Source: a virus. Taken from it: a stretch of 31,874 nucleotides of DNA. Below, piece after piece: positions 14,816-23,389 of the stretch. Location: positions 1 to 31,874 of the IMG/VR virus record IMGVR_UViG_3300011116_000497; one strand, written 5' to 3'. The position numbers were made by a program, and so were the translations under genes. The notes beneath the pieces were generated by a model, which was given only the letters and a program-made list of their open reading frames with translations, did not search any database and was not told the DNA's origin. The stretch's first letter is position 1. Every line of letters starts with the position of its first letter.

Positions 14816-15424
14816 TTAGTCTAAGCAGATGTTTTGGAATGTATTGCTACAAACTGCTCCACAGCTATCATAGCACGTAGTGTATACGCCCAAGTTGCTT
14901 CCTGTAAACGGACAGTAACCAAGAGTCGATTGACAGTTTCCACAACCAGTGCATGCTGGTGTAACAGGTGGTGTTACCGGTGGAGTTACTGGAGGTGTAA
15001 CGGGTGGAGTTACTGGAGGCGTAACTGGTGGTGTAACCGGTGGAGTTACTGGTGGTGTAACTGGAGGTGTTACAGGTGGTGTGACCGGCGGCACCACTGG
15101 TGGAACGACTGGCGGTACGACTGGAGTTACCGAGTTAGATGCTGCAGAATATGGACTGTTGACACCGTAAGAAGTTTCTGTTCTAACCTGAAAAGTATAA
15201 GATACACCGTTGGTCAAACCAGTTACGGTTATTGGAGAAGTAGAACCGGTTGCAACTACGCTACCTGGTGTTGATATTGCGCGATAAGTTACCGCACCAC
15301 CTTTGCCTGTGTAGGTTGGTACGGTAAATGCAACAGTTGCCTGAGCGTTGCCAGCCGTGGCAGTACCAATAGTTGGTGTGCCAGGCGTAGAACCTGCTGC
15401 TCCAAATGCGCCTATAGTTGCCAT
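14816..15424 (-). CDS. FN3 protein with PPVT stalk and Cys-rich tip
   Basis: A 202-aa surface protein in three parts. Residues about 12-98 are a fibronectin type III domain (TPTIGTATAGNAQATVAFTV to TFQVRTETSYGVNSPYSAAS). Residues about 100-155 are a proline repeat, first VVPP then about eleven PPVT units. The last ~45 residues are Cys-rich (ACTGCGNCQSTLGYCPF, CYDSCGAVCSN, NICLD) and are probably disulphide-bonded or metal-bound. FN3 domains on virions bind carbohydrate or decorate the surface. The many Pro-Pro pairs should require EF-P for smooth translation. It follows a fibre-type gene with one base between stop and start. Confidence 0.8.
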   Translation of the reverse strand: MATIGAFGAAGSTPGTPTIGTATAGNAQATVAFTVPTYTGKGGAVTYRAISTPGSVVATGSTSPITVTGLTNGVSYTFQVRTETSYGVNSPYSAASNSVTPVVPPVVPPVVPPVTPPVTPPVTPPVTPPVTPPVTPPVTPPVTPPVTPPVTPPVTPACTGCGNCQSTLGYCPFTGSNLGVYTTCYDSCGAVCSNTFQNICLD

Positions 15425-15425
15425 G

Positions 15426-16025
15426 TTAAGCTGCTAAGTCTCCAATAGCAATCCATGTGTTTGTGCCTCTACAAAGCAGCATTGCGGCTGAGTATTGAGC
15501 GCGAAGTTTTAATCCCGGTGTTCCGTTTACTGTCACACCTACTGCACCAGCAATAGTTGTTTGACCAGCGCCAGTTTGTATTACAGTGATAGTTGTTCCA
15601 GTTGGAAATGCAACAGAAGAAAACAACGGAATTGTAAGAGTTGTTCCAGATGCGTTGTTCATTTCGACTACTTTGCCATCGTCGGTAAGAACAAGTGTAT
15701 ATGCACCAGTTGTTAAATTAAAATCAAGATGATAAACAACATTGTTTGTTACTGCAATTGACGTTGCTGATGCGACGCCAAGTATCGGCGTGGTTAAGCT
15801 TACCGAAGTTTGAATCTTACCAGTAGTTACTGCACCAGTTGCAATCTTGGCTGAAGTAATTGCACTGTCTGCAATGTCTGTTGTGCCTATTGCACCTGCA
15901 TCAAAGTTGTTGCCTGCAGATAAATCTTCGCAGAAGGTCTTGACGGCGGTGAAGTTTGAGTTCATCTCCGGTGCGTCAATGACCTCGCCATTGTTAAATG
16001 AATTTGGAATGGATAACGTTGCCAT
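15426..16025 (-). CDS. Tail fibre / receptor-binding-type protein, 199 aa
   Basis: The product begins MATLSIPNSFNNGEVIDAPE followed by MNSNFTAVKTF, a common start for phage short fibre proteins. A repeat-like DIADSAITSAKIATGAVTTG stretch leads to a beta-rich C-terminal domain with [16 protein letters not shown] and ending WIAIGDLAA. That C-terminal domain is nearly repeated at the end of the long collagen-like fibre at 30372. The start overlaps the tail hub stop by one base. Confidence 0.75.
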   Translation of the reverse strand: MATLSIPNSFNNGEVIDAPEMNSNFTAVKTFCEDLSAGNNFDAGAIGTTDIADSAITSAKIATGAVTTGKIQTSVSLTTPILGVASATSIAVTNNVVYHLDFNLTTGAYTLVLTDDGKVVEMNNASGTTLTIPLFSSVAFPTGTTITVIQTGAGQTTIAGAVGVTVNGTPGLKLRAQYSAAMLLCRGTNTWIAIGDLAA

Positions 16026-17806
16026 TACTTTTGACTCCTTACTTTACGTCTCTTGTATTTGTATGCGATTGAATTTATTCCCCATTGTCTTCCTGGGGGA
16101 CCATTTACGCCAGTTAAATGTGCATTTGGTCCTTCGAACTTTAACTGTACAGCTTTAGCTCTTTTAAGTCTGCCACCTCTTTGAATACCTTCTTGAAGGT
16201 CGCTTTCACCAAACTCATCAGTTCCAAAAATTGCGGTTCCCCATAACCCACCTATAGTAACTGGTTCCAACGAAATTGCGTGGCTTCCAATAGGACTTTC
16301 TGTATTGAAGTCATGATACACGTTGACGGTAACTTCTGTGTTTTCATCGACTGGACGAACGACATACAAACTTCTTACAAATGTTTTGTCTTGTACGTAA
16401 CGGTCATCATAGAACCAGGGTGTAGTAAAGACTGTTTCAAAGTCTCCTGACTCATCACCTTCTGGCACGTCGTCTTGTACGTTTTGCGGAATATCATCTG
16501 AGTATTCAAACTCATCAACATACATAACATATTTAAAATCTGAATCTGGATGAATCATCAAATGCCATATGTCACCGTTTGCATCATTCCAATCACAACC
16601 AGACAATAATGCATATCCAGTCAGCTCTACGGGAGTCGCTGCAGAATACCATGTTGCAGATTGATACATGGTAAAAGCGCCGGATTGACCAATGGATGGG
16701 TCAAATATAAAATTAACATTTGGATAATCTACTGCAACACCAGTTGGATTAGAAGTAGAACTGTTTGTATCTGTTGAAAAATCAAATGGTGCAGACATCC
16801 ATAGTCTATCGTTTACATATGACATTGTGACGTCTGTCAGTTTATTGGCATTTATTCTATTTGTGTCAATGGTTGGCTTTAATCTTGCGAACAAGTCTTG
16901 AATGCCGTTACGGTTAAAGAACAACAAACCTGATGGATAATCAAAAAAGAACGCCCCGCCACCGCCTTCTACAACATGCTGTGGATATTGTATTCCTACC
17001 GTTGTAGAAAGTTCTACTAGTTGGAAACTATCTGCATCGTAACCCATAAGCAAATAAACTGCCTTAGGTTTGAATATTAAAAGTTGTCCATCAACCACGG
17101 CAAGACCGCGGATACCTTCACCGCCAGCAATGATATCGATATAGTCATCTTGATAATAATCTTCTGGTCTGTTTTCATGCGACCAACGAATTCTATTAGG
17201 ATGGTCTTCTAAAGTTGGTGTAGCATCGTCGTTTAATTCTTTTGTATTTGCTACGAAAAGTTTGTTTGCGTGCGCTCTGACATGTTCTGCTCTTGGCATG
17301 TAGCCGCCAGTTGGATTTTGATATGGTTGCCACGTTGGGCCAGATGCTGCGAGTGCAACTGCATATGTGTTAAGTTGATTCCATTTGTACATTTGGCTTG
17401 CATCTTTGCCGATTGCAAAATACAAAGTATCAAGCCATTGTGTCATGCCGGCACCATTGGTTGATTTTACGGCGATGTCATTGCCAGAAGAATATTGCAA
17501 AGTTGAAAAGTTGCTACCAGTAGATTGATATATTTTGCCGTCAGTCATGCCGTCTTTGCCGGTATTTAGCATTATTCTTGGTGTAGTGGCATCTTTGTAA
17601 TTAAACAAACCCTTTGGTTTCCAGTTACCGCTGACTTGTGTCGTATGCTTTTTTCTGTATGCAGCACGACTAAACACGCCACCGCGTGGGTCCACGTCAA
17701 GATTAAGTACGAATGGAGACTCGTTGTCTCTCAACTGAAATTGGTCAGCGCGAAAATTTAAGCCACCAGTAAAGTCTCTCTTTTGGTCAAAAAGAATTTG
17801 AGCCAT
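16025..17806 (-). CDS. Tail hub / tubular protein B-like (P22 gp10-type)
   Basis: A 593-aa protein starting MAQILFDQKRDFTGGLNFRA, followed by DNESPFVLNLDVDPRGGVF. This opening and the following blade-like repeats (LFNYKDATTPRIMLNTGKDG, TMYQSATWYSAATPVELTGY) are typical of podoviral tail tube B / head-stabilisation proteins that close the portal-adaptor channel. The C-terminal part (FVRSLYVVRPVDENTEVTVN, RAKAVQLKFEG) is beta-rich. Position directly after the adaptor supports it. I use the ATG at 17806, three bases after the adaptor stop; an in-frame GTG at 17821 is the alternative. Confidence 0.75.
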   Translation of the reverse strand: MAQILFDQKRDFTGGLNFRADQFQLRDNESPFVLNLDVDPRGGVFSRAAYRKKHTTQVSGNWKPKGLFNYKDATTPRIMLNTGKDGMTDGKIYQSTGSNFSTLQYSSGNDIAVKSTNGAGMTQWLDTLYFAIGKDASQMYKWNQLNTYAVALAASGPTWQPYQNPTGGYMPRAEHVRAHANKLFVANTKELNDDATPTLEDHPNRIRWSHENRPEDYYQDDYIDIIAGGEGIRGLAVVDGQLLIFKPKAVYLLMGYDADSFQLVELSTTVGIQYPQHVVEGGGGAFFFDYPSGLLFFNRNGIQDLFARLKPTIDTNRINANKLTDVTMSYVNDRLWMSAPFDFSTDTNSSTSNPTGVAVDYPNVNFIFDPSIGQSGAFTMYQSATWYSAATPVELTGYALLSGCDWNDANGDIWHLMIHPDSDFKYVMYVDEFEYSDDIPQNVQDDVPEGDESGDFETVFTTPWFYDDRYVQDKTFVRSLYVVRPVDENTEVTVNVYHDFNTESPIGSHAISLEPVTIGGLWGTAIFGTDEFGESDLQEGIQRGGRLKRAKAVQLKFEGPNAHLTGVNGPPGRQWGINSIAYKYKRRKVRSQK

Positions 17807-17807
17807 C

Positions 17808-18623
17808 TTAGAATGCCACACCTAAAGGGTTTGGACTACCTGGCAATACGCGCATATTTGAACTATCACTCCACCACCAATCATACGGTGTAAGTTGCAA
17901 GCCACCAGACATAATAAGCTGTCTGTTGCTTGAAGGTGCAGTCAACTGTCCTTGTATGATTGCTACTGCTTTTTCAAAGCTGCGCATGTATTCGTTTGAC
18001 ATTTCTGTATCTTCTTGGAATTGGAAGATGCGTGCCATAACATAATTGATAAGCGGCAGTTGCATTTCTGGGTCAATGTCTATAGATGTATTTTCGTCAC
18101 TAAACCAAGTTAATAACGGAATTCTGTAAGCACGAATTGTTATAGTGTAAACATCATTTGGTTTTGGCCAAAGATTTATTTGACCACCCCATATAGAAAA
18201 ATATGCAGGAATATTAGCTTGGTCTTGCGAACCAACCCAAATTGATTCACACCTTGCTTGGTCTAAATATATTAAAGCATTACCTTGTCCGTTGTTTCCA
18301 GATGCGGGACCATTATTTACAAGAGCAATAATTTGATAAAAATCATCTATTGTTTTAGAACCTACTGTTGGTATTGTTTGTGTAAACGAAGAATATCCTC
18401 TAATATTATTTACTGTTGCAAACGAGGAAGTTGATTGATAATATGGCCAACGTTGACTTAACGCTACAATCTTTTGAAAACCTTCTTTTATGAATCCATT
18501 TACAAGGTCGGTTGATATATCGGCATTTTCGCTAATGTTGCCAATGTCTAAGTCTGACAATTCGCCAACCAACTGACGCATTTGCGTAAGTGTTAAATTA
18601 GCATTTTGAAATGGAATAGCCAT
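17808..18623 (-). CDS. Head-tail adaptor / tail tubular protein A-like
   Basis: A 271-aa protein starting MAIPFQNANLTLTQMRQLVG. The N-terminal helical part (LSDLDIGNISENADISTDLV, GFIKEGFQKIVALSQRWPYY) followed by IRAYRIPLLTWFSDENTSID and a helical EMQLPLINYVMARIFQFQ match gp4/gp11-type adaptors, which form the ring beneath the portal. The order adaptor then hub is the normal podoviral order. Binding site AGGAGT lies just upstream. The C-terminus is Gly/Pro/Asn-rich. Confidence 0.75.
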   Translation of the reverse strand: MAIPFQNANLTLTQMRQLVGELSDLDIGNISENADISTDLVNGFIKEGFQKIVALSQRWPYYQSTSSFATVNNIRGYSSFTQTIPTVGSKTIDDFYQIIALVNNGPASGNNGQGNALIYLDQARCESIWVGSQDQANIPAYFSIWGGQINLWPKPNDVYTITIRAYRIPLLTWFSDENTSIDIDPEMQLPLINYVMARIFQFQEDTEMSNEYMRSFEKAVAIIQGQLTAPSSNRQLIMSGGLQLTPYDWWWSDSSNMRVLPGSPNPLGVAF

Positions 18624-18632
18624 TTAAAACTC

Positions 18633-18941
18633 CTACTCTTTTGGGTCTAAAGCTGCGTCTTGGTTTTCGCCAATCTTCTTTAGTGCATTAAGATGACCGA
18701 CACAATAGTCAGTGCCCTTTGCCTTTGGGGCTTTGCATTCTTCTTCTTTTTTGTTCATCGCTTGGCACAAGCCGCTTTTGTAATGCACGCCTCCGTATGG
18801 AATACCAGATGGTGGAGCAATCTCCACGCCTGTACCATGATAGTCGGCGCGTCCGTTGCCAATATGGCGTGCGCCATCTACGGTGCCGTAAGGTTCTGTT
18901 CCTGCTAAACCTTGACCTGCACCTTGTGTTTGTTTGTTCAT
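18633..18941 (-). CDS. Small Cys/His protein, 102 aa
   Basis: The product begins MNKQTQGAGQGLAGTEPYGT. The middle is Gly-rich (HIGNGRADYHGTGVEIAPPS). The C-terminal third has a possible zinc site: SGLCQAMNKKEEECKAPKAK then GTDYCVGHLNALKK (C, C, C, H). The pattern C...C-x(n)-C-x2-H is like small zinc knuckles. Function unknown; by position between capsid accessory and adaptor genes it may be a head-assembly factor. A good binding site (GAAGGAG) precedes it. Confidence 0.65.
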   Translation of the reverse strand: MNKQTQGAGQGLAGTEPYGTVDGARHIGNGRADYHGTGVEIAPPSGIPYGGVHYKSGLCQAMNKKEEECKAPKAKGTDYCVGHLNALKKIGENQDAALDPKE

Positions 18942-18972
18942 ATTATTCTCCTTCGCTTGTGTTAAATGTAGA

Positions 18973-19010
18973 ACATGCCGCCAAGGGCTCCTTCACCCCT
19001 GGCGGCACGT
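18973..19010 (-). terminator. Strong hairpin downstream of the capsid accessory gene
   Basis: TGCCGCCA (18976-18983) pairs with TGGCGGCA (19000-19007), extended inside by GGG/CCC around one A-C mismatch, with an 8-base loop. It is GC-rich in an AT-rich region. No T-run follows on the - strand, so it is not a textbook intrinsic terminator; RNA end protection, processing or a partial terminator is possible. Confidence 0.45.
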
Positions 19011-19025
19011 AATTAGTTTTACTGA

Positions 19026-19520
19026 TTAGGCTTCTGTTGGCCAGTTAACACGGCTCCATTTAAGGACACTGGATTTAGCTACTACTGAAATTTGACCAGT
19101 GTTTTCTGCGATACCAGTTACACCAACGAAACCGTCTGTTGATACAGACACTATTCCTTTTAACGTACAAACGTTGGCACCAGTTGGGAAAGCAACTGGA
19201 GATGCAGTTCCGTGGTCTGGTGTGTTGAACGCAATGCATTGAGTTCTGACAACAGTAGTTGCATCGGTTGTATTGAATTCGCAAATCCAAGTTGGGAAAA
19301 CACCGCTATTGAGTGCTGACGATGAATTGATTGAAAAGGCTGCGCCTTCTGTTCCTGCTGTTGCAGTGTAGGTAATGATTGCTTCAAAAGCATACACCTC
19401 ACCCGCTTTTGCATAGAAACCAAAGTCTTCATCATCTATATAACTATACGATGCTGTTAACGTTTTTGCTGTTTTGAGAGCGTTTGTGCGCTCTACAATG
19501 AATTTATTATTTGTTGCCAT
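19026..19520 (-). CDS. Probable capsid decoration / accessory protein, 164 aa
   Basis: The product begins MATNNKFIVERTNALKTAKT and is beta-rich throughout: LTASYSYIDDEDFGFYAKAG, YAFEAIITYTATAGTEGAAF, QISVVAKSSVLKWSRVNWPT. It has Ala/Thr/Val-rich strands and no enzymatic motif. It lies directly after the major capsid gene and between two strong hairpins. Position and composition suit a head decoration or fibre protein; the family is not recognised. Confidence 0.6.
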   Translation of the reverse strand: MATNNKFIVERTNALKTAKTLTASYSYIDDEDFGFYAKAGEVYAFEAIITYTATAGTEGAAFSINSSSALNSGVFPTWICEFNTTDATTVVRTQCIAFNTPDHGTASPVAFPTGANVCTLKGIVSVSTDGFVGVTGIAENTGQISVVAKSSVLKWSRVNWPTEA

Positions 19521-19673
19521 AGTTGTATTTCTCCTTGCCTTTCGGCAGATACCTAACTAATGTTTTATTAATTAGAGTTGTTTGTTTGTTTTTGTATTGC
19601 GGGGAATCGCTGGTGAGGGAAGAGCTGCCCGAAGGATGACAGCCTTTAAACTTCCCCCACCAACGAAACTTTA
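19521..19673. other. Intergenic region between capsid and accessory genes
   Basis: A 153-base gap, the largest in the - strand block. It holds the large hairpin at 19608-19665, an A/C-rich stretch in the transcript, a short inverted repeat (CTAAT...ATTAG near 19556-19576) and the accessory gene's binding site (AAGGAG). I see no coding potential. Confidence 0.6.
19608..19665 (-). terminator. Long structured hairpin after the major capsid gene
   Basis: TGGTGAGGGAAG (19611-19622) pairs with CTTCCCCCACCA (19651-19662) with one mismatch, and two more pairs form outside. Inside, the - strand RNA can form GCUG/CAGC capped by C-UUCG-G, an extra-stable tetraloop. No U-run follows, so it may act in mRNA stability or processing, or as a leaky terminator that keeps capsid expression above downstream genes. 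Confidence 0.5.
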
Positions 19674-20624
19674 TCAGGCGTCAGCCGTGAGGTAGCCTTG
19701 ACGTGAACGGTTGCTGCATGTCAACTGACCATAGGCCAACACGAGGGCGTAGCGGGCGTCAACGCCAGCTACTGTGCCGTTCATGAAGTCTGTGGTCTTG
19801 AACCAGTAACCATTCAAGCCGGTGAGCTTGAGATACTTCGTGTTAAGGAAGTACATTGGTGCATCAGTTGCATCAACTGCCAATTCAAGGTCGAACACGA
19901 TTGGTGTTTGCTTGAACATCAAGTTTGTGAAACCAGCATTGGCTTTAGCAACGTCCTGATAACGAACGTTGTTTGTAAGCAATGACTCGTACTTCTCAAA
20001 CAAGCTAGTGTTCGTGATAATCAAATCAGGAACATCGCTACCTTTTGAAGCACGGTTGTACACATCGGCCATGTTCTGGGTGCTAAGTGTTGCGCCCATT
20101 GTGCTGCCCTGTGTTGGGTTCCACCAAGTGTTGGTTGTGGAGTCAATGCCACCGACTGTGTTGTTCTGGGTTCCAACTATGTTGCCCAGACCATTGAAGT
20201 CAGATGCTGCTGATGCTGAACCGAAGAGTTGCTCGTTAAGAGTTGTCTTCAGCGACATTTCAGCCTGCATGATTTTGGCATTCAACAGTTTGATGATTGC
20301 CTCTGTGCCACGGTTCTTTGCTTCTTCAATACCGCTGATTGCGATAGAAGCAGCCATCTGCTTCCAATCGTACTCGGCAGCTGAGATGCCTTCCTGTGGA
20401 GTGAGGTCAATTGCATCGTAACCTGAGTAGGTTGCAACTGTGTCGTTCACTGCGTACATAAGTGGCTCAATTATTTGAGTGCCACCCTCTTCGACGCGAA
20501 CGCGACCACGCTCATTGAGGTGGTTAAGAAGGACTAGGTCCTTGAAAATGTTGTCTACTAGTGTAGGCTGATAGTTCTGCAGCGTAGTTGACAACAGTGA
20601 ATTAAAGTCGGGATTACCGGCCAT
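19674..20624 (-). CDS. Major capsid protein (HK97-fold)
   Basis: A 316-aa protein starting MAGNPDFNSLLSTTLQNYQP and LVDNIFKDLVLLNHLNERGR, the N-terminal helix type of this class of phage capsid proteins. It has the long spine-helix-like segment EEAKNRGTEAIIKLLNAKIM and A-domain-like strands DLIITNTSLFEKYESLL, YFLNTKYLKLTGLNGYWFK. Its place directly after the scaffold gene and its length support the call. Codon use is more GC-rich (many GTC/AAC/TTC codons) than neighbours, as expected for the most highly expressed protein. Confidence 0.85.
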   Translation of the reverse strand: MAGNPDFNSLLSTTLQNYQPTLVDNIFKDLVLLNHLNERGRVRVEEGGTQIIEPLMYAVNDTVATYSGYDAIDLTPQEGISAAEYDWKQMAASIAISGIEEAKNRGTEAIIKLLNAKIMQAEMSLKTTLNEQLFGSASAASDFNGLGNIVGTQNNTVGGIDSTTNTWWNPTQGSTMGATLSTQNMADVYNRASKGSDVPDLIITNTSLFEKYESLLTNNVRYQDVAKANAGFTNLMFKQTPIVFDLELAVDATDAPMYFLNTKYLKLTGLNGYWFKTTDFMNGTVAGVDARYALVLAYGQLTCSNRSRQGYLTADA

Positions 20625-20645
20625 GTTATTCTCCTTGTTGTTTGA

Positions 20646-21437
20646 TTAGAGGTTTAATGTCTTTTTGGCCTGTTCAAAGGCTTCAAAGACCGACGTTGGT
20701 TTTTGAGTTTTTGCGGCAACCGAATTCTTAGTAGCAGAACCGCCCGACACCACTGATGCCGAACGCTTTGCTTCCACTCTAGCTTGTTCTTCCATAAGCT
20801 TCTTCTTTGCCTCAGAGGCTGTAGAATAAACTTTATCAAAGGTAATCTGTTTAAAGACTGCCTCTAAATCTGTTGAACCTATTGCCAGAGCTTTAGCAAC
20901 TACTTCATCTGCGTTGAAGTCTTCGCCGTATTTACTCTGCAGAGAATCAACTGTTCTAGTAAGTTCATCCATTGCTTTTGATTGCTCGAAAGCTGCGATT
21001 CGCTGTTCTAGTTGTCGAAGTTGCTTTTCAGCTGGGTCTAGATACTCTTCCTCAACCTGTTGGTCTTGGATTGGAGCGCTTAGTCCGTAATGCTGTTGTA
21101 GCGCCTGCAAGGTGCTTGCTGGGTCCTTTGCCAATGATTCTGCTAAGGAAGCTGCAAACTGTACTTGCTTTCTCTGTTCAGCTAATTCTTGGGTCTTGCG
21201 GGTATAATCCGCTTGACGTTGGTAACCGCTGAGTGCCTCTTTAAGGGGAACTGCAACTTCTTGACCATCTACTTGGATTTTAACGACTTTGTCGGCTACA
21301 TCTGTATAGTCAAATAAATCTAGTTCTTCTTGCGGGGCTTCTGCCGTAACCTCTGCAACGTTATCAACTTGTCCGTTTTCGGCGGGGTCAACTGCGGTTT
21401 CAGAGCTAGCATTATTAATTGTATTAGTTTCTGACAT
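20646..21437 (-). CDS. Scaffolding protein
   Basis: A 263-aa protein with an acidic disordered N-terminus (MSETNTINNASSETAVDPAE), then LFDYTDVADKVVKIQVDGQE and the characteristic ALSGYQRQADYTRKTQELAE segment. A long coiled coil follows (EKQLRQLEQRIAAFEQSKAM). The short basic C-terminus (TSVFEAFEQAKKTLNL) would bind capsid protein. Position between portal and capsid is standard. Candidate promoter copy B lies just upstream. Confidence 0.85.
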   Translation of the reverse strand: MSETNTINNASSETAVDPAENGQVDNVAEVTAEAPQEELDLFDYTDVADKVVKIQVDGQEVAVPLKEALSGYQRQADYTRKTQELAEQRKQVQFAASLAESLAKDPASTLQALQQHYGLSAPIQDQQVEEEYLDPAEKQLRQLEQRIAAFEQSKAMDELTRTVDSLQSKYGEDFNADEVVAKALAIGSTDLEAVFKQITFDKVYSTASEAKKKLMEEQARVEAKRSASVVSGGSATKNSVAAKTQKPTSVFEAFEQAKKTLNL

Positions 21438-21484
21438 TTGGAATCCTATCCTTCTGTTTGGTTGTTCCTTGGGTATTTTACATA

Positions 21485-21512
21485 CTCCTCTACTTATAAT
21501 AGAAAAGTATTA
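21485..21512 (-). promoter_or_regulatory. Candidate phage promoter motif, copy B
   Basis: On the - strand: TAATACTTTT, CTATTATAAGTAG, AGGAG. It shares TGTAATACTTTT exactly with copy C. It lies in the short gap between portal and scaffold genes, outside both coding regions, so it is not forced by a stop codon. It would drive scaffold and capsid. Confidence 0.45.
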
Positions 21513-21529
21513 CATTACATTACTTTATT

Positions 21530-23389
21530 TTACTGCCCACCCAATAATGCTTGAATTATTTCGGGAGGAAGACTTTGAATGCTGCCCGGTAAGGCGCTTG
21601 TGGTTGGTTGCCCGCCTGGACCCTGTATTGGTCCGCCTGGAATTAAACCTGGTGGTAATTCTGTTGGCATTTGTGGGGGCATTGGGGCTCCACCCATTTC
21701 AGGTGGCATACCCTCCATGCCTGGTGGCATGCCTTCTGGCATCTGCGGTTCTGGTGCTGGTGGCGCTTCTTGCAAGAAAGAACCCGGGTCTTTGACGCCA
21801 AAGCCTTGAGATAGTACATATTCTGCTAGTTTTGGCAAGTTTACAAGTCCAGCTTGGGCAAAAGGTTGCATTGCCGAAACTATTTGTAAAGCCATATCCC
21901 TACGGAAAGCTTCGTTTCTTGGAGCTGTAGAACCAGCCTCAACTGTAAAATCAAACTCACCAGATATATAATCTTTATCAAATGTTAACCAAACTGGAGC
22001 ATTTTCAGTACCAATAATTCTTATAGTCTGTTCACCAGTTAAGAACTGTTGGGCAAGCATAATAAGATTAGAAGCACAAGCAGCTATAGCGTTTTCAATA
22101 GCAACCAGTTTTTCTGCTACTCTAGCATTGCCGGCCTCTGCAATAATTGCAGCTTCACGGGCAGTACGAGTAGTCTCTGGAATTGCACCACGCTGATATT
22201 CAGATACACCAGATACACGGTCAATGTCATTTTGAATTAAACTTGACTGATTATAAAATTCTGGTGGGTTGATTAATGCCGGCATTGGCACGACTACATT
22301 GTTTAAATTTTCGCCTGACTTGACTGGAACTATAACGTTATCTTCATCAGAAGCCAAAGCTTGACGACCGTCGTCATCAAATGCTGATTCCTGGAACAAC
22401 CACTTGCGGCTGTAGCGCTTTCTATGCAACATCATCTGTGTACGAGTTTCGTTTAATTCGTACTGCAGTGGCTCGATTGCTTCAAGTTCACCCATTGGAT
22501 AGAAGAAACCTGGAATCTCATAATTGCGCAACATAAAGAATGGATGACCAAATTCATATGGCATCTTGATTGGTTTAATTAAAAACTTATCCCCACCTGA
22601 ATCAGAAAATACTGAAAGCTCACCAGTATCAATATTATAATATTCATAAATATCACAGTATGCTTCATCCGATGAAGAACCACTATCTACTCTATAGCCT
22701 TTGTCCATATTTGCATATTTTTGATATGATGATGGACTTAAATCTTTTCTTGCTGCGGCATCGTAACGCTTGTCTGCTTTTGCATCTTTGAACGGACGGC
22801 GCGTGCGTTGTGCAATCCAACGTGCATCTTCCATGCACATTGCATCTGGGTCGACAAACATTTCAAATGGGTCAACACGCTCTAAGAATGGTCTATCTTC
22901 TCTAATAATTAATTGAGATTCAACATCATCTGCTGGTTCTCCAACAGCCGCTTCATCAGCAGAATATTCAACATTATCTATTTTTGATTCTTCAATAAAA
23001 CGATAACCAGTTTTAACCCAACCATGTCCAAGTATAAGATAGTCTTTTACTGCGCGTTGAAACTCTGGTTGACAACCATAATGCTGCCACCAGTAATTGA
23101 TAATAGATTCTGTAAGAATTGCTTTTTCGGCATCTTCTGGTCTACGTGGATTTACGTTAATCTTTGGGCGACCAATAGAAACGGCAGGAGCCAATGTGTT
23201 GATTGTTGAGAATGAAATATTAACAAGCAATCTATCACCAACTGCTTGTCCACGATACTGGCGACCACGATACAGGTTGATTAATCTTTGCCACAGTTGG
23301 TCATAGTTTTCATTTGCACGCCATTTTTTAGCGTAGTCTAAATTTTTTCTATAACCTGATAATTTATTTGAATTTGATTCGCGTGCCAT
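21530..23389 (-). CDS. Portal protein
   Basis: A 619-aa podovirus-type portal starting MARESNSNKLSGYRKNLDYA. The N-terminal part has LWQRLINLYRGRQYRGQAVG and NISFSTINTLAPAVSIGRPK, a typical wing opening. The central stem region includes KMPYEFGHPFFMLRNYEIPG and LEAIEPLQYELNETRTQMML, followed by the crown-side helices TARTAREAAIIAEAGNARVA-like sequence. The last ~70 residues are Pro/Gly/Met-rich and disordered. It forms the dodecameric DNA channel and receives the terminase. Order terminase, small genes, portal, scaffold, capsid supports this. Confidence 0.9.
   Translation of the reverse strand: MARESNSNKLSGYRKNLDYAKKWRANENYDQLWQRLINLYRGRQYRGQAVGDRLLVNISFSTINTLAPAVSIGRPKINVNPRRPEDAEKAILTESIINYWWQHYGCQPEFQRAVKDYLILGHGWVKTGYRFIEESKIDNVEYSADEAAVGEPADDVESQLIIREDRPFLERVDPFEMFVDPDAMCMEDARWIAQRTRRPFKDAKADKRYDAAARKDLSPSSYQKYANMDKGYRVDSGSSSDEAYCDIYEYYNIDTGELSVFSDSGGDKFLIKPIKMPYEFGHPFFMLRNYEIPGFFYPMGELEAIEPLQYELNETRTQMMLHRKRYSRKWLFQESAFDDDGRQALASDEDNVIVPVKSGENLNNVVVPMPALINPPEFYNQSSLIQNDIDRVSGVSEYQRGAIPETTRTAREAAIIAEAGNARVAEKLVAIENAIAACASNLIMLAQQFLTGEQTIRIIGTENAPVWLTFDKDYISGEFDFTVEAGSTAPRNEAFRRDMALQIVSAMQPFAQAGLVNLPKLAEYVLSQGFGVKDPGSFLQEAPPAPEPQMPEGMPPGMEGMPPEMGGAPMPPQMPTELPPGLIPGGPIQGPGGQPTTSALPGSIQSLPPEIIQALLGGQ

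Noticed and set aside
18988-18995. SD-like AAGGAG within the loop of the hairpin at 18973-19010 on the - strand.
   Set aside because: The only ATG after it opens a four-codon frame (MFYI); the next gene has its own GAAGGAG. Probably chance.
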